Shown piece by piece: positions 24,629-32,415 of a stretch of 39,840 nt of DNA (position 1 is the first letter of the stretch; every line of letters starts with the position of its first letter). Made by a program: the position numbers and the translations under genes. This stretch comes from Clostridia bacterium. GTDB taxonomy: Bacteria > Bacillota_A > Clostridia > Christensenellales > Aristaeellaceae. A model generated the notes under the pieces. It ran no database searches. It saw only the letters and a program-made list of their open reading frames with translations, and was not told where the DNA came from. The DNA lies in assembly GCA_017509065.1 (NCBI GenBank), contig JAFWQM010000030.1:1-39840 (forward strand), given 5' to 3'.

Positions 24629-26144
24629 GTATGATCACCTCCCACTTCATTCTCTTGATCCTGCCGATGAGCAGAGGCACAATCAGCACCGCCGCCAGAA
24701 TCAGCACCAGCCACCAGACGTTCTGCTCCACCCATTCTTTCCGGTAAAGCTTGAAGGCTCTGCCGTAGTTTTCGCGGTCATGGGCTTTTTCAAAGTACGT
24801 CATGGCGCCCTTGAAGTCTTCCTGCCGCAGCAACGCCCGGCCGATCCCGCGGAAGGCCAGCGGATAGTTGGCGTTCAGCTTCATGACATCGCGCCACAGA
24901 TCCGCGCTTCGGTCATACTCGCCGCGCAGGTAGGTTTCGATCGCATCATAGATCAAGGTTCCGTATTCAGTCGGAGTGAACACGGTCACGCTGTTTTCCA
25001 GCTGGTCGAGCACAAACAGGTCATACCCCATGTGTTCGATGCTGATCGCGCTGGTGAAAGCGCCGCCGATATTTCCTCGGGTGCCGAAAGCCCAGAGCAT
25101 GACGCCCTGGCTGTCATAGCCGAAAACGCGGCCGCGCGTCCTGTCTATGGTGATATAAATGTCATTGTCCAGCACGGTGATATCGGTCATTTTGCTGGGG
25201 CCGGAAGCTGTACTGCCTTCGATCCACCACAGATCGCCGATGGGAGGATACCGGTCGTTCTTGATCAGAATATCATTGCCGATGCCGTTCAGGCGGCGGA
25301 TGGGCTTGGCTTTGTCCCATTTCAGATCATACTCGCTGAACACGGTATTGGTGGCGTAAATGAAGCCGTACTGATCGATGTACATGTTCTCGTATTCGGT
25401 GGGAACAAAGCTTTCCGACGCCGCCCGCTGCTCCTTGGTCTGGAAGTAGCGTTTCCAGATATAGTCCGCCATGTTGACTGAAACGGTATTGGCGCCGATG
25501 TATCCGGTAAACGTGGTGTCGTTTTCATATTTGACAAAGCCTTTGTTTACGTTGTTCACCAGAGCGTACACGCGGCCCGCCACGTCCACGGCGATTTTTT
25601 TCGGCTGGAAATCCAGCTTCTGGTCGAAGGTGCTGTCCGCGGGTTTGGTGAATTCTTTGATATAGTTCAGGTCCTTATCCATCATCACCACACGGAAATT
25701 GCCGTAATCCGCCACGTAAATATTGTCGTTCTGATCGACGAAAACGTCATACGGCTTGTTCAGATCCCCCACTTCGCATCCGTTGACCCGGTCGATCACG
25801 CGGGTAAAAGTGTATGCGGAGCCGTCGTAATGCACCTGAATGATCCGGTTATTGTTTGTGTCCGCGATATACAGATCATTATTGCGGACGAACAGGCTCT
25901 GGGGCCTGCTCATCCTCAGGCCGCCCAGGTTCTCCAGGCCCAGGGACATGCTGTCGATGACCGTGGTGACGCGGTAAGCGTCCGGAGAAATCTGCACATC
26001 GCCCCAATAATCATAACTGTATGTATAGGAAGTGTTGAAGCCATCGTGCGCCATACTGAAGCTGTCATCCGCCAAAGCGCCAGCGGCGGACAGCAGAATC
26101 ATAAGGAAGCACAGCCCGGCAAGCGCCCGTTTCATCACTTTCAC
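24597..26144 (-). CDS. NHL-repeat beta-propeller/TPR membrane protein
   Basis: A 515-residue exported protein. A signal peptide (GALA before Asp-Asp) is followed by several NHL-type repeats, for example SLFVRNNDLYIADTNNNRIIQVH and DVFVDQNDNIYVADYGNFRVV, which build a beta-propeller for ligand or glycan binding. Near the C-terminus is a TPR-like helical pair (YDAIETYLRGEYDRSADLW; AFRGIGRALLRQEDFKGAM) and then one membrane helix with a short basic tail. The topology is propeller outside, tail inside. The start is the GTG at 26144, because AGGAGG lies 9 bases before it; the ATG three codons later is less well placed. Confidence 0.85.
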   Translation of the reverse strand: MKVMKRALAGLCFLMILLSAAGALADDSFSMAHDGFNTSYTYSYDYWGDVQISPDAYRVTTVIDSMSLGLENLGGLRMSRPQSLFVRNNDLYIADTNNNRIIQVHYDGSAYTFTRVIDRVNGCEVGDLNKPYDVFVDQNDNIYVADYGNFRVVMMDKDLNYIKEFTKPADSTFDQKLDFQPKKIAVDVAGRVYALVNNVNKGFVKYENDTTFTGYIGANTVSVNMADYIWKRYFQTKEQRAASESFVPTEYENMYIDQYGFIYATNTVFSEYDLKWDKAKPIRRLNGIGNDILIKNDRYPPIGDLWWIEGSTASGPSKMTDITVLDNDIYITIDRTRGRVFGYDSQGVMLWAFGTRGNIGGAFTSAISIEHMGYDLFVLDQLENSVTVFTPTEYGTLIYDAIETYLRGEYDRSADLWRDVMKLNANYPLAFRGIGRALLRQEDFKGAMTYFEKAHDRENYGRAFKLYRKEWVEQNVWWLVLILAAVLIVPLLIGRIKRMKWEVIIHEHNKVHKNA

Positions 26145-26153
26145 TGGGTTTTT

Positions 26154-26159
26154 CCTCCT
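26154..26159 (-). promoter_or_regulatory. ribosome-binding site deciding the GTG start of the NHL protein
   Basis: AGGAGG lies 9 bases before GTG 26144 but 18 bases before the ATG at 26135, favouring the GTG. Confidence 0.65.
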
Positions 26160-26193
26160 GTCTGTGTTTAAGTCATCCGTTTCCCGGAACACA

Positions 26194-27420
26194 TCAATCC
26201 TTGATACCGGAAGAAGCCATCGTTTCCATGATCTGGCTCTGGAACACGATGAAAAGGATGATGGGCACTGACATCACCACGACGGTAACCGCCGCCGCCT
26301 GGCCGGTACGGGCAATGCCGCCTGCCTGAATCTGCTGCAGAGCGTAAACCAGGGTCTTTTTCTGTTCGGAATAGATGACGGTGGACGCCGAAACGTTCCA
26401 CAGATCCCTCACGCTGAAGATGATCAGGGTAAGCCAGGCCGGCTTGACGTTGGGCATCACGATGTGCCAGAAAATCTGCAGTTCGTTTGCCCCGTCGATA
26501 TGCGCGGCTTCGATCAGCGGCATCGGCAGCCCGTCCATGAACTGCTTCATCAGGAACAGTCCGATGGGCGCAGCGAACGCAGGCAGGATCAAAGCCCAGT
26601 AGGTATTGATCATCCCCAGCTTGCTCATGAACAGATAGTTGGGGATGCCCGTCACATAACCGGAGAACATCAGGCACGTGGTGACAAGGGAGAAGAACAG
26701 CCTGTTCCCGGGGAATTCATATTTCGACAGCACAAAGGCGGCCATGCTGGCAATGATCACGTGTCCGAGCGTGCCGAAGAAGGTGATCATCACCGTGTTG
26801 AGCAGATAGCGGCTGAAAGGCACCCAGCTCTGCCCCATGGTCACGAACAGGTCGGAAAAGTTGTCTGTGGTGGGATGCCGCGGCAGCACGGTCGGCGGGA
26901 TGCGGAACAATTCATCCAGCGGCTTCAGGGAAGAACCCACGGCAAAAATGAGCGGAAACGCCATGGCGAAAGCCACGATAAACAGCAGCAGATAAACGCC
27001 GATATCGCCGAAGATGGAACGGTTGGGATGGCGGCGTTTGATCAGATGGCGTTTGGGTACTTCGATCTTTTCGCCGCGCAGCTCCGCCAGCCGGTGCAGC
27101 TCTTCGCCTCTGGTCTTCGCGGCGACGGGCCTGTCCGTCCAGTGTTTATTGATCGTATCGAAAATTTTTAGTCCCTGAGTCAGCTCAAAATAGTAGGTCT
27201 GGCCGTCCTTCAGCCCCGCCGTGATCTGGCAGGAAGTGCCGCCCCGGCGGATCCTTTCCAGTTTTTCCAGGTCGCTGAAGGAAAACTCCGCCGCCGGTTT
27301 GTCCGCGCCTTTTTCCATGAACCTGACGCCGGTTTCGGTTACGAGAACCTCTCCGCGGAAATTCTTCCCGCCGTGGAACCGCATGGAACCAGCAGATTTA
27401 ACGATCGTTTTTTCACTCAT
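26194..27420 (-). CDS. carbohydrate ABC transporter permease with N-terminal PH/GRAM-like domain
   Basis: A 408-residue protein, about 120 residues longer than normal CUT1 permeases. Residues ~8-95 look like a PH/GRAM-like beta-barrel: several short strands (GEVLVTETGVRF, CQITAGLKDGQTYYFEL) closed by a helix (IFDTINKHW). A basic linker (about 105-130, KRHLIKRRHPNR) precedes six membrane helices. The EAA loop is LIEAAHIDGANELQIFWHIVMP. The start at 27420 is one base after the upstream stop; a TTG seven codons earlier is less likely. The extra domain should be cytoplasmic and may sense lipids or contact the ATPase. Confidence 0.9.
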   Translation of the reverse strand: MSEKTIVKSAGSMRFHGGKNFRGEVLVTETGVRFMEKGADKPAAEFSFSDLEKLERIRRGGTSCQITAGLKDGQTYYFELTQGLKIFDTINKHWTDRPVAAKTRGEELHRLAELRGEKIEVPKRHLIKRRHPNRSIFGDIGVYLLLFIVAFAMAFPLIFAVGSSLKPLDELFRIPPTVLPRHPTTDNFSDLFVTMGQSWVPFSRYLLNTVMITFFGTLGHVIIASMAAFVLSKYEFPGNRLFFSLVTTCLMFSGYVTGIPNYLFMSKLGMINTYWALILPAFAAPIGLFLMKQFMDGLPMPLIEAAHIDGANELQIFWHIVMPNVKPAWLTLIIFSVRDLWNVSASTVIYSEQKKTLVYALQQIQAGGIARTGQAAAVTVVVMSVPIILFIVFQSQIMETMASSGIKD

Positions 27421-27421
27421 C

Positions 27422-28366
27422 TCAGGTTCCCACCCTTCCAATCAGCGCGGCGACCGCTTTCTTGCTCAGGATCATGATGATGAACAGCAAGGTAGCAATG
27501 GCGCTGGCATAGCCCATCTCAAAGCGGCTGAAGCCATAGTCAAACAAGTGGGTGACCATCGTGCGCACGGCGTAGTCCGTGGAAGGATAGCCGCACAGGG
27601 CGCGCGGCACGTCGCTTACGTTGAACGCGGTCGTGATGCTCATCACCGCGCCGAACAGCAGCATGGGCTTCATGTTCGGCAGGGTGATGTGGTACAGTTC
27701 CTGCCAGCGGTTGCGGACGCCGTCCACATAGCCCGCTTCATACATGCTTTTATCAATGCCCTGGAGGCTGGCGATGAAGCCCAGGAAACCGGTGCCCATG
27801 CTCATCCAGAGGATGACGACGATCACGACGGGCATCATGTAGCGGGGGTCCAGCAGCCACAGGATCGGAGCGTCGGTCAGGCTGAATTCGATGAGGAGCG
27901 CGTTCAGATAGCCGTACGCGTCGCCGCGGAAAAGGATGGCGAACACCGCGAAAGCGTTCGTGGCAACGGAAGGCGCGTAGAACACCACCACAGCGATGGT
28001 GCGCAGCCATTTGGGAAGCTCATTGATAAACCAGGCAAACATGAAGGAGAGGATATATCCGATGGGCCCCGTGATGACGGCGATAACGAACGTGTTTTTC
28101 ACGGCAGTCAAAAACACTTCGTCCTGCAGCACCAGGTTCACATAGTTGCTGAACCCGATGAACCGCGGGGGTTCCAGGATATTGTAATAGGTGAAGCTGT
28201 AGAAAATCGAGGTGATCATCGGCAGGATAAAGAAAGCGAAAAACAGAATGGCGTATGGCGCAAGAAACAGATAACAGATCTTGTTCCGTTTTGCCAGAAC
28301 CAGTCCGTGCTCCATCTTTTCCCGCTTCATCGTCAGATACCGGGAAACAAACGAGTTCGCCTGCAT
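27422..28366 (-). CDS. carbohydrate ABC transporter permease, MalF/UgpA-like
   Basis: A 314-residue inner-membrane protein with six membrane helices and the EAA loop SMYEAGYVDGVRNRWQELYHITLP near 205-228. It forms a channel with the PH-domain permease just downstream. AGGAGG lies about 9 bases before the ATG. It follows the fused binding protein gene after 24 bases. Confidence 0.93.
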   Translation of the reverse strand: MQANSFVSRYLTMKREKMEHGLVLAKRNKICYLFLAPYAILFFAFFILPMITSIFYSFTYYNILEPPRFIGFSNYVNLVLQDEVFLTAVKNTFVIAVITGPIGYILSFMFAWFINELPKWLRTIAVVVFYAPSVATNAFAVFAILFRGDAYGYLNALLIEFSLTDAPILWLLDPRYMMPVVIVVILWMSMGTGFLGFIASLQGIDKSMYEAGYVDGVRNRWQELYHITLPNMKPMLLFGAVMSITTAFNVSDVPRALCGYPSTDYAVRTMVTHLFDYGFSRFEMGYASAIATLLFIIMILSKKAVAALIGRVGT

Positions 28367-28390
28367 GAATTGTTCCTCCTCACCTGGTTT

Positions 28391-31291
28391 TTAGTCGACG
28401 GGTAGATTGAATTCGCGCCGCTTGATCTTGATTTCTTCGTTGATCGTGCGGGCATAATTCATCAGCGCTTCCCGGGCATCCGTCTTGGTGGTAATGACCC
28501 GGCGGATGGCGTTGGTCATATGGCGGGTCGTGGAATAGCCGCCGGCGATTTCACGGAAGCCCACCGTGTTGCTCATCTGTTCTTCCAGGATCTTGAGCTG
28601 ATCGCTGGACCAGGCCAGCTGACGCAGCGCATCCGTGTTCGCCGTCTGATAACGGGCGCTTGCGCCCAAGACGCTTTCAATTTCACGGCCAAAGCGCACC
28701 TGGCTGTCTGCGCTGACCCACCACTTCATGAATTCCCACGCGTTCTGCTTGACGCGCTCATCCTTCGTGGCGATCATCATACAGCACGCGCCGTTGGAAT
28801 GCACGCTGCGGTTCAGTGTGCCGTCCTCCTGCAGGGTGCCCGGGAACAGGGTGAATTCCCAAAGGCCGCGGATTTCAGGTGCGGAAACCATCAGGGTGTT
28901 ATACGTGCTGTAGCTGGTCACGCCCAGGGGCATTTCGCCGCTGCGGAAGCGGCTGACGAAGTCGAACACCGTGGGCAAGCCGTAGTCGTTATACAGGGAG
29001 GTATACAGTTTGAAAGCAGCCACGCCGGCTTCCGAATCGATCAGGGTCTTCTTGGCGTCGGCGTCGTAAATGGCGCCGTTGTTCTGATAGATCAGGGAGT
29101 TCAGGATGGAAATATCCGCCAGCGCAATATCCGGGAAGGGCACGCCCACGGTCAGGCTGTTTCCCTGGATGGTCGGCAGCATGGCGATGATGTCGTCCCA
29201 GGTCTGCGGCACCTCCAGCTCCATTTCCTCCAGCACGTCGGTGCGGTAGAACAGAAGGCTGAAATTCTGCGTTTCCGGCAGGCCGTAGATGCCCTTATGC
29301 GTTCCGTTGTCATAGGTCAGCGGGGCGAGCGCGCTTTGGTAGAAGGGCTTTACCACTTCTTCAAAGTCGGAGAACTGCGTCAGGTCTTCCACGGCGTTGC
29401 GCATCGCGTAGTTCACGGCGTACCAGCCGTCCACCGTCAGCACGATGTCCGGACCGTTTCCGGCGATAACGGCAGTCAGGATGGCGGTCGCGTCGACCAG
29501 CTTCACGTTGACCTTGATGCCCGTCAAAGGCGTAAAGGTATCATCCACCATCGTTTTGAGGATCGTGCTCTGATCGCGGCCCGTCACGATCCAGATTTCG
29601 ATCACATCATCCGTTTCGTCATATTTGTCGCCCAGGGTGTTGTAATCCACAAAGAACGACGTCACGCAGCTGCGGATCTCATGAAGTGCTTTTGTGAAAA
29701 AATTTTCATATGCCTTCGGCACCTTTGCGTTTTCGCCCGTGACCATCAGCAGGTCAACGTCCAGCTTGCTTTCGGACATGTTCTGCATGGCGGTGCCAAG
29801 AGAAGTGATGTTGTCCTTGAAGTTGGAGAAAGACTCCGTGATCCGCTCGTTGCTCTCGACAAACTGTTCCAGCTGGAGGGCCAGGGTCTGGGCTACGGCG
29901 ACGCGGTCGCTCTTCTGGCCGGTGATGGCCACGGTATCGTCCACGATCTGGTACAGCCGCTTGCTTTCCAGACTCATCGCCTCAATGACCTCCGGATACA
30001 CGCCCGCGAGGTTATAGTCGCGGTAACGGTCCGGGTTCGCGCCGGTGAGCACCAGGAGCTTGCGGTAAATCTGGTTCAGCCTGTAAATGCTGTCCTCCAG
30101 CCGCTTGAGGATGGAGCCCATCTCCCCCATCGTCACTTCAAGGCGGACCGTATGGGTTCCCTTGGTCAGATAAAAACGGTAGGGGTTGCCGTCCGCGTCG
30201 GACAGCGTGCGCGTTTCCCAGTTGGTATTGTAGGCAAACGTGACGGCGCTCATCTCTTTGAAAGGCACCTGGCCGTCAATCGACAGCGTGCGCCCGCTCA
30301 GCGCGCCGCGCTGATAAACCTGACGCGCCTTCACGGAAAGATTGTAATAGCCATCCTCCGGCACCTCAATTTCCCATTCGATCCACTGGCCGGCGGTATT
30401 CCACGGGTCACCGCCGATATAGTTCAGCACGGTATGCTCCACGCTGTTTGGCTCCGTAATGGGAGAGGAGCGGTCATAGCGCGCGTAAAGAGAGGGAGAG
30501 GAACGCAGCTTCGACGCTTCCCCCTGAACGGTCTGGAGCCAGTTTTTGCCCTCTTCCGTCATCTGAACCTGCGGCTGCGCCGCGCGGTACTCTTCATAGG
30601 AAACCATTTTCTCGACCGGCATCAGCCTGAGCGAGCCGATCACCATGGGCTCGTTCACCGCGCGCAGCGAAATGGTGTTTTCCCCGGCTTCAAAATAGAA
30701 AGCATAGGGCTCGACTGTGTAGCCCATGTCATCCTTGAAGCGGACCTGCTGCCAGTCGAACACTTCCATCTGGCTGGGACGGATATCGTTGCCTTGATTG
30801 TCATGCCGAATGGGAGAAGCGTCCGTCCAAAGGCGGGTAAAGCAAAGCGTGCGGGCGCCGGAGAAGGGCAGCTCGCCATTGATATACACTTCGCGTTCGA
30901 TATCCACGCCGCGCGCCTGGGTCGTCAGATAATCCAGCTGGATGTTGTACATGCCGGCCTTTTCCACGTTCACCTTCCAGGTGACGAAAGAGCCGTCCGG
31001 CGTATACACGCAGGGCACGCCGTCCTCCTCCCGGATCTCCGCATCGCCTTCAAATGCGGTCAGCTCCACCGGGATCTCCGCATCCCCGCTCGGCACGTCC
31101 GCGTGCCGGAGCATATAATTGCTGTAGGTATCCTCTCTGCCCAGGCCCGACACGTCGGCGGTCAGATCGACTCCCTCATATTTGGCATGGAAGTCCTGAC
31201 TGCCGCTGCCGAGCAGCACAATCAAGGCGATCACCGCCGCCAGACACAGAATTCCTATCAACCATCCGAAACGTCTTTTCTGCATGGACAT
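28391..31291 (-). CDS. membrane-anchored fusion of carbohydrate-binding-like domains to a sugar-binding protein
   Basis: A 966-residue protein, about twice the length of a usual solute-binding protein. A membrane anchor (about 9-28, no lipobox) leads into two beta-sandwich regions (about 55-230 and 262-400) resembling CBM6/CBM35-type modules, each with a pattern like WKVNVEKAGMYNIQLDY or WEIEVPEDGYYNLSVKA. A mostly helical spacer (400-530) follows. The C-terminal ~430 residues are a family 1 solute-binding domain (EIWIVTGRDQSTIL, GNGPDIVLTVDGW, LPETQNFSLLFYRTDVL, VPQTWDDI). It would grip polymeric or long glycans and pass them to the permeases that follow. The first ATG is 31291; a second at 31285 is also possible. 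Confidence 0.88.
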   Translation of the reverse strand: MSMQKRRFGWLIGILCLAAVIALIVLLGSGSQDFHAKYEGVDLTADVSGLGREDTYSNYMLRHADVPSGDAEIPVELTAFEGDAEIREEDGVPCVYTPDGSFVTWKVNVEKAGMYNIQLDYLTTQARGVDIEREVYINGELPFSGARTLCFTRLWTDASPIRHDNQGNDIRPSQMEVFDWQQVRFKDDMGYTVEPYAFYFEAGENTISLRAVNEPMVIGSLRLMPVEKMVSYEEYRAAQPQVQMTEEGKNWLQTVQGEASKLRSSPSLYARYDRSSPITEPNSVEHTVLNYIGGDPWNTAGQWIEWEIEVPEDGYYNLSVKARQVYQRGALSGRTLSIDGQVPFKEMSAVTFAYNTNWETRTLSDADGNPYRFYLTKGTHTVRLEVTMGEMGSILKRLEDSIYRLNQIYRKLLVLTGANPDRYRDYNLAGVYPEVIEAMSLESKRLYQIVDDTVAITGQKSDRVAVAQTLALQLEQFVESNERITESFSNFKDNITSLGTAMQNMSESKLDVDLLMVTGENAKVPKAYENFFTKALHEIRSCVTSFFVDYNTLGDKYDETDDVIEIWIVTGRDQSTILKTMVDDTFTPLTGIKVNVKLVDATAILTAVIAGNGPDIVLTVDGWYAVNYAMRNAVEDLTQFSDFEEVVKPFYQSALAPLTYDNGTHKGIYGLPETQNFSLLFYRTDVLEEMELEVPQTWDDIIAMLPTIQGNSLTVGVPFPDIALADISILNSLIYQNNGAIYDADAKKTLIDSEAGVAAFKLYTSLYNDYGLPTVFDFVSRFRSGEMPLGVTSYSTYNTLMVSAPEIRGLWEFTLFPGTLQEDGTLNRSVHSNGACCMMIATKDERVKQNAWEFMKWWVSADSQVRFGREIESVLGASARYQTANTDALRQLAWSSDQLKILEEQMSNTVGFREIAGGYSTTRHMTNAIRRVITTKTDAREALMNYARTINEEIKIKRREFNLPVD

Positions 31292-31311
31292 GCCTCTCCT
31301 GTTTGTTTAGT

Positions 31312-31321
31312 AAAGCGCTTT
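31312..31321. promoter_or_regulatory. cre-like / LacI-family operator palindrome in the operon leader
   Basis: AAAGCGCTTT is a perfect 10-bp palindrome within GAAAGCGCTTT, the core of catabolite-responsive elements and LacI-type operators, though the outer cre bases do not match. It lies about 70 bases downstream of the predicted start, where CcpA or a sugar repressor could act as a roadblock. Confidence 0.5.
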
Positions 31322-31341
31322 CTGTACACGTAGAAAAAATC

Positions 31342-31382
31342 AAAAAAGCGCCACATTTTTTGTATAAATTGGCGGCTTTTTT
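31342..31382 (-). terminator. terminator-like hairpin in the leader of the glycan-uptake operon (possible attenuator)
   Basis: AAAAAAGC (31375-31382 on the minus strand) pairs with GCTTTTTT (31342-31349), and GCCA/TGGC extends the stem past a one-base bulge. A further T-rich run follows. It starts within ten bases of the predicted transcription start, so it cannot end the upstream gene's message only; it also faces the plus strand with a T run. Confidence 0.55.
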
Positions 31383-31396
31383 GGATTTACGAAGCT

Positions 31397-31425
31397 ATTA
31401 TACTGAAAAAATAGGTACATGTCAA
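31397..31425 (-). promoter_or_regulatory. perfect consensus promoter of the glycan-uptake operon
   Basis: TTGACA (31420-31425), exactly 17 bases and TATAAT (31397-31402) on the minus strand, within AT-rich surroundings. It would drive the operon from the fused binding protein through the second permease pair. Confidence 0.92.
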
Positions 31426-31497
31426 TTCAAGTAATAAAATTGTAATAATTGTATAAAACATTTTATATTTTATTCTCAATTAGCCAAGGTTGCCATC

Positions 31498-32343
31498 TTA
31501 TACCAGAAATGAACGAATCTTTTCCAGGCTGCGCTTTGCCTCCGTCCTGCCGATCTGGTACGTTCTTTCCAGCTTGTCAGGGTCGTTTTCCGTCCGACGG
31601 AGAGGAAGCGGTTCGGGTGGACGGATCACCATGCATTTGCCCGCTTCTTCATCCGCGCGGATGGCTTTGATGTGCGCGTTGTAGCGGTCGGGACGCTTTT
31701 CCATGGCTTCGACGAGCTTGGGATACTTCCGCAGCGCAAGCCGCATCAGCGGCAGGGCAGCGCTCTTTTGCTTCCGATAGCCTTCCGGCTGGGTCAGGAT
31801 CACCAGCATCCGGTCATATCCCAATTCCTTCATATAAAAATACGGCGTCGGATCAATGATTCCGCCGTCCAGCAGCTTATACCCGTCGATCTCTACCACC
31901 CGGCTCGCAAGCGGCATGGAAGCGGAAGCCCGCATCCACTGCATGTCGGCCTCTTCCCCGTTCTCACAGCGGTGATAAACGATGCTTCCCGTTTCCACAT
32001 CCGTCGCGCCGACGAAGAATTCCATCGGGTTTTCCCGGAACGCTTTTCGGTCGAACACGTCCAGCTCGTCCGGCAGTTCCCGATAGCAGAAATCCACGCC
32101 GTACAGATCCCCGGTCGTTATCAGAGAGCGCAGGCTTTTATAGCGCTTGTCCCGGCAATACGCTTTATTGTATCGGATCGGCCGGCCGATCTGCCGGGAT
32201 TTGATATTGCAGCCGAACACCGCCCCGGCGGAGATGCCGCCCGCGCCGTCAAAGCTGATCCCGTTTTCCATCAGCACGTCGATCACCCCGCAGGTGAACA
32301 TCCCGCGCATGGCCCCGCCTTCCATCGCAAGCCCTGTTTTCAT
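31498..32343 (-). CDS. patatin-like phospholipase
   Basis: A 281-residue cytoplasmic acyl hydrolase of the RssA/YlbK type. The oxyanion loop is EGGAMRG (8-14), the serine elbow GISAG has Ser38, and Asp159 in LDGG completes the Ser-Asp dyad. The family hydrolyses lipid acyl esters; the natural substrate is not known. It begins 22 bases after the clpX terminator with a GAGGG ribosome site and no visible promoter, so it may depend on read-through. Confidence 0.93.
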   Translation of the reverse strand: MKTGLAMEGGAMRGMFTCGVIDVLMENGISFDGAGGISAGAVFGCNIKSRQIGRPIRYNKAYCRDKRYKSLRSLITTGDLYGVDFCYRELPDELDVFDRKAFRENPMEFFVGATDVETGSIVYHRCENGEEADMQWMRASASMPLASRVVEIDGYKLLDGGIIDPTPYFYMKELGYDRMLVILTQPEGYRKQKSAALPLMRLALRKYPKLVEAMEKRPDRYNAHIKAIRADEEAGKCMVIRPPEPLPLRRTENDPDKLERTYQIGRTEAKRSLEKIRSFLV

Positions 32344-32364
32344 CCTTCGTCCCTCTCTCTACGC

Positions 32365-32396
32365 AAAAACCCGAAGGGCCTTGCGGCTTCTTCGGG
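32365..32396 (-). terminator. Rho-independent terminator after clpX
   Basis: CCCGAAG (32370-32376) pairs with CTTCGGG (32390-32396), with an inner GCC/GGC extension, followed by TTTTT (32365-32369) on the minus strand. Confidence 0.9.
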
Positions 32397-32415
32397 CATA
32401 ATACATTCAATCGGT

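Noticed and set aside
28520..31333. Very long plus-strand open frame (937 codons) opposite the fused binding protein
   Set aside because: It mirrors a well-conserved minus-strand gene; its product is rich in His, Gly, Ala and Val with no domain, as expected from antisense reading of GC-rich codons.
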